Shown here: piece by piece, positions 44,402-54,690 of the stretch
Layout of the letters: every line of letters begins with the position of its first letter
How positions within the stretch are numbered: the first letter of the stretch is position 1
Program-made: the position numbers and the translations under genes
Source of the DNA: Wyeomyia smithii
Lineage: Eukaryota > Arthropoda > Insecta > Diptera > Culicidae
Direction of reading: 5' to 3'
NCBI RefSeq assembly: GCF_029784165.1
Contig: NC_073695.1
Location: forward strand, 13,515,286-13,579,285
Length of the DNA stretch: 64,000 nt
The notes under the pieces: generated by a model
What the model saw: only the letters and a program-made list of their open reading frames with translations
What the model was told of the DNA's origin: nothing
The model's database searches: none

Positions 44402-47400
44402 ATGGTGTTTGCAAAGTTCAGTATAATTTTTCTAGTTGCGTTTAACTATGTGGAAGGTAATGCCCGTTTTTCGACTTAAATGAATAATTTAGTGCAGTTG
44501 CAATAGAGAATGAGTGAAATCAATTGAGTGGAGAAGTTTTTTCTGGCTGAAAAGTGCGATTAAAATTCCCATTTGGTGTATCACCACCTTCGCACTTCTC
44601 TGACTTCAATCTCTTATCCGTTCGTTCTGGCGATGAAAGATGCATTTTCCGTACGGAGCGTACGAAGAACCTAATGCTACCGCTAATCTATCGAAAAGCA
44701 ATTATTTCGAATTTCACGGAATCATTATTGTGGCTGTATGTGTAGTTCCAAGTGATCACAATTTCAGTGCAGACAGGAACAAGTGCAGCAGCAACGAATG
44801 CGATATCGAATCGAAAGGGGAAATAATGCAAAGAACCGTCTAAGCGAAAAGCGAACACAGATGATCTTATGCTCTTGTAGTGAAACGATTCTTTTTTTTT
44901 TGTTCGTTTCTCGATCATTACCATTCCTAGCTGTTCGCGCTGTTCATTTCGTTCCTTGCATCCAGACATGACTCCACAAAGTCGCGACAGAGTGGAATCG
45001 CTGCGTACGGAGCGAGTTGAAAGCGCAGACGACGATCGAGCGTTTGGGAACGTTTTTATGATTTCTATGCTTGTTCGGTGAATGACGATCGCGTTTTGGG
45101 ACGTGATTTTTGCGTAGTAATTCTATATTGTTTACATTGGGGATAGGATAAAGAGCGGTGAAGTAATACAATATTTTTACACTATTTTGTTGTAGGTGAC
45201 ATGCACGGGAAACTGCTGGATGAGACAGAAGAGACCATGGACCTAGAGGTGTACCATCCGAATCGTGATCTTCCAATACAAAACTCAATTGTGTCCCATC
45301 AAAGGTAAGACAATGTCGCTTCAAAGTTATGAATGAAACTGGTTAAAAGTGGAGCGACGAGAGAACGAACAAAACTGATAAGCCAATTGATAACGAGGGC
45401 TGGGTTCTGGAGGCGCCGAAAAAAAAACAGTACAACCTCTTCGAGGTTGTACTTAGTTTGACAATCGATAATATCTAGCGAAGTTCCTTCTCTCGTCTAG
45501 ACGAGCGATGACTTGTCTATCGCAATCGTTGTGATAATTCCGCGATTCTCCGCGAGCTTTGAAACACCCACCCATTACTAACCTATTGCGTTGCATCGTT
45601 TTGCTATTACCTTTTAACGCGTACTGCATTATTGGAATGCACAAATATGTCACGGCTGGGGGTGAAACATAATGGTATCGGTTGTTTAACGTTCAATTCC
45701 TAACCATCACATGATCGCATCGTATACAGGAGACATTCGAAATCGAAGAGACGTATGAAACGAAGGTAACGTTTACTGTCGTGAAAGCACATTTCTGTAT
45801 TAGATCAAATTTTATCCTTGTTGATATTTTTTCTTCTGAATCAGTTTGCCTTATATGCGTGATTTTATTGGTTCACTTTTCGTTGAATCTATTTTTTTAT
45901 CATATAATATTTTTCGTTTAATTATCAAGAATCTTTGAAAAATGAAATTTTTAATTTATTCCTGTTTTTAATTGAAGCCTAAGCGTTGGCTCTTGATGTA
46001 ATTAAAGAATGGGTATTATAATCAAAGATATCATATCGATATTCTCAACCTAACCAGATTCCTTTCTGGATGTGGATCGTAGTATGTTCTCACGTCTTTA
46101 AATATTCATATAAGAAATAGTTTTTCTCTAAAAAATAGGCTGGCTCGCCTTTAAAAAATGAGTGATGGTAAAGTTATCCATTAGTAATGTGCCGAAACTT
46201 GTATGTGGTAGGAATTTAAAAAAAAAGCTTCGAAACCCTGGAATAACCGGTTTATTTGATTTTTACTGATAAATGCATAAGGATCCAATTTTGCTTCTTG
46301 TGTATTTGGAAATTATTTTTTAATTCATTATCTCTATTTTTTACTCACTTATTCTAACGCTTTTGTGGTAGTTTCTAGCTGTACATTCGATAGTCATACA
46401 TTTTGTGGCACAAACAAATTTTCCAATTTACGCGCTAAATCTCTTTACGAAATGTTTTTCTTCAATCATTTATTTGCTTGTACTAAAGGCCAGTTTGGTG
46501 TAAATGTTTAAATAGAATATGATGCCGATCGGAGGAAGTAACCGTCCGTTCCACCATCCGATAGTAAAATTATTTATTTTAACTGAAAGCAGACTCGGGA
46601 ACTCTGCTGCTACCGCTGCCGCTATCAATACCAGGGATGACAGTTCCTTTTTTTCAAATACGGTGATTGATGAAAATAAACCAAGGAATTCAGAAAAAAC
46701 ATCATTTTCAGCTGCGTAGTAGCAAGTTTACAGAGTCCGCTTTGCAGAGTGGCGAAAACCTGGAAAATTAGGGAATGACAGGAAATTTATTCATTATTTT
46801 TTCATCAGAAAATATCAGGGAAAACTGAAAAATTTTCAACCGAGGAGCGATTCTTTTCTGGACTGCTCTTCAGCACCAAAACAAATTTATTCAGCATAAA
46901 AGGCATATGCGTTACTGTTTCATATCCGATCGAGTACATTTTTTACTGGGATTTCAGAGCTGCGTTCATTTACGTTACACTATTTGGGGCCGAATGCTGA
47001 ATAATATCAGAGAAAATAATGTTATATTTTAGGGAAAATCATGAAATTTAAATATGGAAACTTCGTCAATCGAATGGTCGTGGATTCTTATCTTAGTAGA
47101 AACAGGCCATTCGATGTCAGAAGGAACTTAAGCACGGGTTTTCTCTCAGACTCCCCAACCGCTTTCCCTTCTTTTAAACTGAATTCTATAATCAACTTCC
47201 TCTTGACAAAAAAGTCCTTATAAATAAAACTAGCCAGAACGACGCCCAACGAAACTTCTCCAGGGAATCGTAAGTGCGAAATTTAGTAGGAGAAACGAAG
47301 CTCGGTATGGTAGAACAGTAAGCGTATAAAAGGAAGGGTGAAAAACCATTACACACAGGCACGGATAAATAATAAACTTGTCACTTTTCAGTAGATATTG

Positions 47401-50400
47401 CTAAGAATAGGAGTGCGACACCCGGACATATCCCAACAAACAATTTTGTTGGATAACGGCTTGTTAAACTATAGTTCAACCGAAATCCACTGAATAATAG
47501 CTTATTAAGAGCAAGCCCACCAGTGGGTAAATTGAAGTTTCTAAAGCTAGTTTGGCAACTCCCACCATAACGCGGCAACCGCACCGAGCGTTGCTATGTT
47601 GGTTTGGGAAATAACAATCCTCACCTCGGGTAGTAGCGAGTTATCAAATTTGGCAACGCGATAGCAACGAGCCGAATCGTTGCTATTTGATGAAATGTCA
47701 AACTGTTGTTTTTTTTTGTGCTCGATAGTGAATGTTCGTAATAATATTACGAAGATGATGAGTGTTTCGAATGCGGACTCAATTGGTCGGCCTCGTAAGT
47801 CGAGGCGTTTTATCTCGCTTGTTAAACACGTCGTAGGACGCAAGTATCGGCGTAAACTACTACTCAATTTTAGTTCCGATTGAGATGAAATTTTGCATGT
47901 ATTCAATAAACCTGGAAGGTTTAAGCAAATCTGCTAGGGAGTATTACCACCTATTCTCCCGTTTCGTTCGGTCGTTCGGTTCCTCCGTATGGCGGTCAAT
48001 ATTTAGTTATTTACTAGGCTGAGAGCCGCCCCGAATCTTTCCAAAAACCCTTTTCTTAATCGCGTATAAGGAAATTTGTTCTGCGAAATCACTTTCTTCA
48101 TCACTAGAATCAACCAAAAACTCGAAAACAATTCTCGCGTTCTATATTTAAGTTTTTTTTTGGCAGCAAATTTTTAAATAATCATAGCAAACTGTGGGAA
48201 CCGAGACAGCATGAAATACAAAATATAACTAATGACAGTTCGCCAGCTTTCAGTAGAATAGCCGTTCAAGCCAACGTTGCGGGACGTGCTCAATTTTACG
48301 AAATTACTTTAAATAAACATATAAAGATGAAAAAATCCATGTACGCACAAGTAAAAAAACCAGCAAAAGAATTATGTTATCGATAACTTGGAAAAACGGA
48401 AACAAAGTTAAAACAAAGTTGCGGGAAATGGAGGAAACATTTTATGAAGTAGTTAGAAAGAACGTAGATCATTCCGAAAACGATTGACTGAAGGATAAGT
48501 TGGTTATTACTAGATACGCAAAAAATATGCGAAATACATCACAAACAAACATTTTGCCAACGCTGGCTAGTGACGGTCTTCAGAAATTGGCAACTGCCGG
48601 TGTGAAAAAGAAATAGTGGAATTGGCAATCCCCATTAGCAACGACCGGTTCGAAAATCGGTTGCTATCCAAAATAGCAACGGCCAGCGTTGTGAAAATAG
48701 CAACTCAAATGGCAACTCACCGGTGCGCTTGCTCTAAGCTGTAAATCAACAAAATTGCTTGTTGGGATCTCACAATAGATCAACGACCCTGATCGCAGTG
48801 AGAAAGGCCACACAGGACAAAAATAGATCTTAATATAAATATTGTTTAATTGCTCTAGATTGATTTTAATTTTTGCTTCTTCTTATTCTTTCATAGTGAA
48901 AAAATAAGAAGCAGCAAAAATAAAACCAATCTAGAATAACAAATTAGTAAATTTTTAGTTCTGAATTGTGATTTAACCTAGGCGGGCACAATTTATGCTA
49001 TCAGTGACACATTTTGATATCTCCTAACGGGTCTCGAGGTACGATGGTAGCCTAATAAGCCAGTCGTCGTATATTCGAATCCCGGCTCGAGACTGTTGGT
49101 GTCAGTAGGATCGTAGCGCTAAGCTCGCAATTGTCCTGTACACTAACAGTTGGATGCGAAGTCTGTGTATAATGAATAGAAGGTCGAGTTTCGATACGGA
49201 ATATAGCAACCAAAGCTTCGCTTTTTTGATACATTTTGATGCTGTTTCGTAGGGTAATTTTTTGAATGCTTAAGATTGTCTGCAATTGTCATCATTACCT
49301 CAATCATAAACAGACCATTTGCGTTGATTCGTCCTTAAAAACCGCTTGAGGCGAACGGTCACATTTAGCAATTTTTTACCAAAAAAACTGTTGCTCGAGT
49401 TTTTCGTGAGTTCCAGTTGTCCTTTAGGTTATGGACTCCACGATGAAGGAAGGTGTTAGAATTCCCCAGCTGAATGGCATAAACTACTAAAAGTGGAGCT
49501 CCAGCGTCAAGCTTTTTCGAATGCGGCGGAAGGCGACCCAAATTCCTGAAGAGGGACCGAAAGGCTAAACCTCTACTGGTAGGATTCGTTTGCGACGATT
49601 GCATGGAAATCGTTAGGGAAAAAGAGATCGCCAAAGCAATGTGGAAGGCATTGGAAAACACCTTTGCGAAAAAGTCAATAGCAAGCCAGACTCTCTTGCG
49701 TAAGCAGCCAGGTAGGCTCCAGATGAAGAACGAAACGTTAATGAGAGGTCATTCACTGATATTCGAACTGTTGGTGCGAGAGCTAAAGTTTGCAGGAGCA
49801 GAGCTGCAAGAAAATGACCTGATTTTCCAGCTTTTTTTGAAAGTTCCAGACAGTAACAGTAATGGAAAATATAGACGAAATTTAGTTTATCTTGGATATC
49901 TCGCTCAACATGTGAAAAGTGCCCATGTGCCATATGTAAACAAGCCACAATTCCACGTTTTTCAATGAATACAGGCTTAATCTACCCGTACAAATAAGAT
50001 TGTTTGATTAAGAGTATCAATAAAGCTTATTGGTAAGGGCAGATTTCGCTTGTATTAATCAAAAAACGAGAAAATTAGGCATGTTCACATATGGCACATG
50101 GGCCCTTTTCACATGTTTGGCGAGTTATAGTCAAAGAATGGTTGCGTAAGGAATCTGAGCGCGAGTACGAAGCTGGCAATGACCCAGCGGGAGAAAAAAC
50201 TGCAAGCTGACTGGACCAGGGTCGTGAATACTGTTCGAACGAGCAACGAGAGCATTATAAAACTACGTACTGAATCCTGCGGCGCTCCCTTCGCTTAAGA
50301 GACGGGACGACGGCGAGGATTCGCTCACGAGGCGAAGCGCACGGAAGCGTCAGCTCCCAGGTAAGCTTCAGATTTTTCCACTGATTACAGAGCAACCGCT

Positions 50401-53152
50401 GCTGGTGATATTACCTATTCATCAGGACCTCCATGTACGTACGACGACGATATTGAGTCCTGGCTAAAGTCAGTAAAGGCTGAGCTGGTCTCTGAAAGTC
50501 AACAAAGTGTGGTTATTTGTAAATCATCCGAAATTATCCAAACCACTGAAGACCAATAAGTATTTCGTGTAAAGAAAGATGAACATGGAAATGCAGTCAA
50601 ATGTAAGGCAAGACTGGTTATCAAGGGATTTCTTCAAGAACCTGGGATGAGCTACCAAGAGGCAGACGCGCAGAATGCTGGGAGAGGAAAATCCCACCTG
50701 GGCATCAGCTGAGCGAATGATTTTTGCATTGCTTTGTCATGAACCCAAACGAAAAAGAATACCGTCAAGACCTCAAATGGAAAGTAGTTCCGGATGAACT
50801 GAGAAGCCAGCTATTGTTTAGCAGGCGGTACTTTACAGAGCGCCCCACAGTTTTGACCAAATGTTAACCTTTCATGTGCCAGTGAGCCATGTAGAAAATC
50901 GCCGCTTGGTACTTCTTACACAATCTAAGGAATTTTGGAAAAGTTTTAAGTTATTAGTTTATAACATGTATTTAGTACCAACATGATTTCTAAGTTTCAA
51001 CAAACCATTCGGTGATGATAAGTAATAAGCTTATAAGGCTGACGTCCCGGTTAGTAAACATTCAGCTTCGCTCTTAAACTGTTCTTTGCCGACCTTTTTT
51101 GGCTGGTTGTTCCTCATGTGTTTTTTTTTTTTAGAGTTGTAATTATTTGTTTATTCGAAGCTTTCAGTTTTTATATCTTGACGTTAACACCGAATCAAAA
51201 TTTCAATGAAAACACCAATAACCTGTTGACTCCTTTTTCGACCAGATATAAATGCTACAGCTGTGAGCCACCCGACTGTGCCGACACGACAACACACGCA
51301 CACCTCTGCCAGAATGCGATCCAGTGCTGGAAGTCCCGAATCCGTGACCAGTTCGGTAACGAGAGCGTCTCCCGCGGTTGTACGACGGCCCACGAGCAGC
51401 TACCACTGTACTGCAATCAAAATTTAATGAACAGCAATGGCCCGAAGAAACGACACACCTCCGGAACGTACAACATCGAGTGCTGTACTGGGGATTACTG
51501 CAACAATGGTAGCTTCCCGGCTCTGCCGCCACTCGAGTATCCGAGTAAATGTGAGTATGCAGAAACCAATTTTTTTTTGATTTAAACTAAACTGGTTTGC
51601 TTTCAGATGATGTCATGAAGCTGGAACATTCGACTATCTACTACATGAAACTGACGGCTTCATTTTTGGGTCCGATCATTGGGATGTTGGTGCTTATCAC
51701 CATGGTCTGCTATTTCAGACGCAAAACACGCCAAAAGCGACTGATGGCCACCAGGAGCAAGCATGATCCCGAAACGTATTACGCTAGTGACGAGATTTTG
51801 AGGGCAACCAGCGCTGGTGACAGTACTTTACGGGTATGTCGTATAATATTTCTGTTAGAATAACAGATACTGAAATTAACACTAACGTTGATTTTCAGGA
51901 ATATTTGCAACATTCAGTTACGTCCGGATCGGGTAGCGGTTTACCGCTGCTGATTCAGCGTACGCTTGCTAAGCAAGTATCCCTTAGTGAGTGTATCGGT
52001 CGGGGAAGATATGGTGAAGTTTGGCAGGGTGTTTGGCATGGGGAAAAGGTTGCGGTTAAAATTTTCTTCTCGCGTGACGAAGATTCCTGGAAGCGGGAAA
52101 CCGAAATTTACAGGTAATAAGTTTATGACATGCTTTTGAATAGCTAATAAAGAAAGTGTAAATTCTAGTACCATTCTGCTGCGACATGAAAACATCCTCG
52201 GCTATATCGGATCCGATATGACCTCGCGGAACTCGTGCACTCAGCTGTGGCTTATCACACACTACTACCGGCACGGATCATTGTTCGATCATCTGAACAG
52301 AACTGCCATTAGCCACCATCAAATGGCTACCATTTGTCTCTCGATCGCCAACGGATTGGTGCATTTGCATACCGAGATCTTTGGTACTGAGGTAAGTTCT
52401 CTGTCAGAGACCCTGATTAAATGTTTGCTAAATTTGTTGCTCTTGCAGGGCAAACCCGCAATCGCTCATCGTGACCTGAAAACAAAGAACATTTTGGTGC
52501 GTAATAACGGATCCTGTGTGATAGCCGATTTTGGTCTCGCTGTAACTCACAGCCAAACGACCAACAAGATCGACATGGGAAATACGGCTCGAGTTGGCAC
52601 CAAGCGGTACATGGCACCGGAGGTTCTTGATGAGAGGTTTGTTGTACGATTGTGGTTGCGTCTTGATAATTTAATCTTTATGTTGTTTTACAGCATCAAC
52701 TTGGAGTGCTTCGAATCACTGCGCAAGGCTGACATTTATGCGATCGGGCTGGTGCTGTGGGAAATCTGCCGACGAACGCTCTCCAATGGAATCGCCGAGG
52801 ACTACAAGGTACCGTACTATGACTGCGTTACATCCGATCCCAGCTTCGAGGAGATGCGCAAGGTTGTCTGTGTAGAGAACTACCGGCCCTCGATTCCGAA
52901 CCGATGGACGTCGGATCCGGTGTGTTTGTTTTTTTCTCTGTTCTATCGAAGAGAATAATTACTGAACTTTAATCCACCTCTTTGTAGCTTCTCGACGGTA
53001 TGGCCAAACTGATGCGTGAATGTTGGCATGCCAACTCGAACGTACGCCTAACGGCGCTGCGAGTCAAGAAAACGCTGCAAAAGCTAACCCGATCAGACGA
53101 GAAGATGAAGCTCAACTACGATCACGACTTCGATGGCGATTTCTGCGTTTGA
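44402..53152 (+). CDS. sax: Type I TGF-beta/BMP receptor serine/threonine kinase, saxophone
   Basis: Nine exons: 44402-44456, 45196-45304, 51246-51550, 51607-51833, 51899-52113, 52169-52391, 52449-52636, 52694-52919, 52988-53152. All junctions are GT..AG with consistent phase and total 570 codons plus TGA, the length I recall for fly Sax. Domains: signal peptide 1-19 (MVFAKFSIIFLVAFNYVEG); Cys-rich ligand-binding ectodomain ~56-150 (CYSCEPPDC.., IQCWKSR, ECCTGDYCNN); one membrane helix ~168-192; GS box TSGSGSGLPLLIQRTLAK at 240-257; kinase loop IGRGRYGEV 265-273, Lys286, HRDLKTKN 385-392, DFGLA 405-409, KRYMAPEV. The L45 segment (SDMTSRNSCTQLWLI) is the BMP/Smad1-type. By family, it binds BMP ligands with type II receptors and phosphorylates Mad. 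Closest class ALK1/ALK2. No break is seen. Confidence 0.95.
45429..45453. repeat. Perfect hairpin in sax intron 2
   Basis: AGTACAACCTC and GAGGTTGTACT are perfect 11-bp arms around TTC. It stands alone about 125 bp after the exon 2 donor. Confidence 0.7.
47433..48766. mobile_element. CCAACAAAC MITE, copy 2, split by a PIF/Harbinger-like element
   Basis: Left part 47433-47508 and right part 48735-48766 together equal the 105-bp MITE at 41993-42097. It lies in the SINE at CATATC/ATCTCAC. The SINE at 63330 has the unoccupied site (CATATCTCAC), which supports a 3-bp ATC duplication. Confidence 0.75.
47509..48734. mobile_element. 1.23-kb non-autonomous PIF/Harbinger-like element
   Basis: Ends GAGCAAGCCCACCAGTG (left) and, reverse complemented, GAGCAAGCGCACCGGTG (right), flanked by a TAA duplication (47506-47508, 48735-48737). 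A 3-bp TWA target is characteristic of PIF/Harbinger. GGCAAC/GTTGC and AGCAACG motifs recur near both ends. Short open frames at 47547-47906 (minus) and 47680-47883 (plus) overlap each other and are not recognised. Confidence 0.8.
48854..48935. repeat. 82-bp inverted repeat in sax intron 2, long-stem hairpin
   Basis: Arms 48854-48890 (TCTAGATTGATTTTAATTTT..) and 48899-48935 pair with about four mismatches around a ~10-base loop. It could be a tiny MITE or a pre-miRNA-like hairpin. No duplication was identified. Confidence 0.6.
49028..49228 (+). mobile_element. tRNA-related SINE (Feilai-like), intact order, in sax intron 2
   Basis: GGTCTCGAGGTACGATGGTA with A-box-like sequence, TATTCGAATCCCGGCTCG (B-box GGTTCGANTC with one change), then GTGTCAGTAGGATCGTAGCG, CAATTGTCCTGTACACTAAC and AAGGTCGAGTTTCGA. 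It ends AAAGCTTCGC with a T-run. About 200 bp, same order as the copy at 41962. Confidence 0.75.
49430..50720 (+). pseudogene. Ty1/copia retrotransposon relic in sax intron 2
   Basis: The gag region at 49430-49860 reads RIPQLNGINY.KWSSSVKLF, then IAKAMWKALENTFAKKSIAS and FELLVRELKFAGAELQENDL, the W..L...F..KS and F..L...L...G pattern of the copia gag (UBN2) domain. After the MITE at 49900-50124 there is sequence ending in VFRVKKDEHGNAVKCKARLV and IKGFLQEPGMSYQE (about 50560-50660), the start of a copia RT. Protease, integrase and most of RT are missing, and stops are frequent. No LTR was found. Confidence 0.75.
49900..50124. mobile_element. 225-bp MITE inserted in the copia relic
   Basis: CTCGCTCAACATGTGAAAAG.., continuing GCCCATGTGCCATATG, at the left is mirrored by the reverse complement at the right (to CATGTTTGGCGAG), giving ~45-bp inverted ends with few mismatches. 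The interior is AT-rich and non-coding. Confidence 0.75.
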
Positions 53153-53370
53153 TGGCGGCTCCATACCACCCCCATCGTTATCACCGTGACGACCGCCAGC
53201 TTTGGTGGGCTGGCCGGTTCCATCATCGCTGCTAGAGGAGAATGTATCAGAAACAACAATATCATTTTCGTAGTAAGTTACTTCGTGTTCTGTGTACGTG
53301 TTTGTTAGTGTATGGGTGCGCGTATGCTTGGGATTGAAAGAAAAATGTATGACAACGTGTGATTGTGTGA

Positions 53371-53393
53371 TTGTGTGTGTGTGTGTGTGTGTG
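53371..53393 (+). repeat. (TG)n microsatellite
   Basis: About 11 TG units, preceded by related TGTGATTGTG sequence. Confidence 0.85.
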
Positions 53394-54401
53394 AAGGTTG
53401 AAAGGAATTCCCGAAATGTATCATCCAGTGGGCAAAACATATTTGTAAATATTTATACATTTACTAGGCTAGACTTGTTGACGATAACTCTTTCTTTTGA
53501 ACAAATACTTTAATTTTCGTTTGTTCTGGCGGGAAAATTTTTCATCCAATGCGACGAAAATTATTAAAAGGCAGCATTTTAGTTTCCTTTATCTTCCTTC
53601 TAGTAATCATTTGTATAGTTTTCTAGTGCAGACAATTGAAACTTTTCAACAGTCTTAATACAAAGTTCTATTATGCGTAAATTTATTTTTAGTGGAATTC
53701 TCTTAATCAAATTGAATATTAAATCTAGTTTAGTTAGTAGCTATTATAACCAACAAGAAAATCGAAATCAGAAAAGGTTCAGTATTATTAACTGAATGAA
53801 GTACGTTAGCAAAACACAAAAATCTAATTACTGTAAGTAATTTAATATTTACAAACACTTTGAAAATAGATTAAAAAGAACTTGTGGAATGCTAATTTTC
53901 TCGAACTTTTTTAGAAATAATTTTGTTCACCAAACATTACTAGTTTATTGCCTAACTTGGGTTGCGTTACTTCGTGTTTATGCTAAAACAAATCAGAATA
54001 CGTTTGAGTGATGTAACAAAATTATAATGAAGTGCCATTTATGTATAAAAAAATCTATACACGCGTTAAAGTTGGGTTCAACCTATACCTTTTTAGCAGC
54101 TTCCAGTTATTTTTCCGCTCCGGTACAATCGGTAGACGTTTCATGTAAATATTTCACACCTTTTAAAATGTGTTTAGAGCAAACGTTCACATTTCCATTT
54201 GTGACTCTATTCAACATAACTTCAGTACCACTTTTCCACCCTCAAAATGGCATGTGTAGTAACGCGCGTATGAAAGTATCATTTTAAGCAAATATTTATG
54301 TGTCGATTCTTTTCCTACAATATCGCAGTGATTACAGCCGCCGATAAAAAGAAGCGGCTAATTAGCATTCGAACAAACGGAAGGAGTTTTCTGATTGAAA
54401 C

Positions 54402-54407
54402 AATAAA
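54402..54407 (+). terminator. Candidate poly(A) signal for sax
   Basis: AATAAA 1250 bp beyond the sax stop. Earlier candidates are only variants, so the choice is uncertain. Confidence 0.3.
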
Positions 54408-54452
54408 GGATAGATGTATTTAGTTTATATTTAAAATTCCGACTGATGGTTG

Positions 54453-54690
54453 CTAAACCGGTCCGAAAGCCTGCAATAAGTCGACTAATTTATCACAATC
54501 TGGAACTCGAACTTCTTCGTCTCCATTAATGGTAATCACACACTCACTCTACAGAGCGGAATCCTCAGCTTGAATTCATCGACACCTTTCGGCGTTATCG
54601 AGTAACAATCCTTGATGCCCAGCTGTCTCAACTTTGGACAATTGGTTGTCAGAATAACAAGATGAGTATCGGTCAACGTTCCACAGTTCG
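54453..54690 (-). pseudogene. Out-of-frame remainder of the F-box/LRR coding region
   Basis: LRR-like sequence (NCPKLRQLGIKDCYSITPKG) and an acidic tail continue beyond the in-frame TAG. They need one extra base near 54695-54700 and another near 54545. This is either a real lesion or two sequence errors. Confidence 0.55.

Larger units (their letters stand above)
46709..48830 (+). mobile_element. tRNA-related SINE in sax intron 2, carrying nested insertions
   Basis: Pieces at about 46709-46752, 47068-47432 and 48769-48830 follow the same order as the uninterrupted SINE at 62905-63396. Shared blocks are TTTACAGAGTCCGCTTTG, GTAGAAACAGGCC..GATGTC, TAGAACAGTAAGCGT, GACACCCG and TCTCACAATAGATC. 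The first gap (46753-47067) is unassigned sequence. The second gap is the CCAACAAAC MITE at 47433-48766. Confidence 0.7.
53153..54452 (+). other. Probable sax 3' UTR and convergent intergenic space
   Basis: No further exon is visible. A GT microsatellite lies at 53371-53393, and a candidate sax poly(A) signal AATAAA at 54402-54407. The frame at 54027-54287 has no signature. The F-box gene ends on the opposite strand at the far side. Confidence 0.45.

Noticed and set aside
44554..45324. Several open frames in sax intron 1 and overlapping exon 2 antisense
   Set aside because: The spliced reading of exons 1 and 2 explains the region; the frames overlap on both strands without motifs.
47547..47906. 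119-codon minus frame and overlapping plus frame inside the PIF-like element
   Set aside because: No transposase (DDE) or Myb-like motif is visible, and the two frames compete on opposite strands.
54027..54287. 86-codon plus frame downstream of sax
   Set aside because: Lies in the probable 3' UTR, has no motif, and does not connect to the kinase exons.
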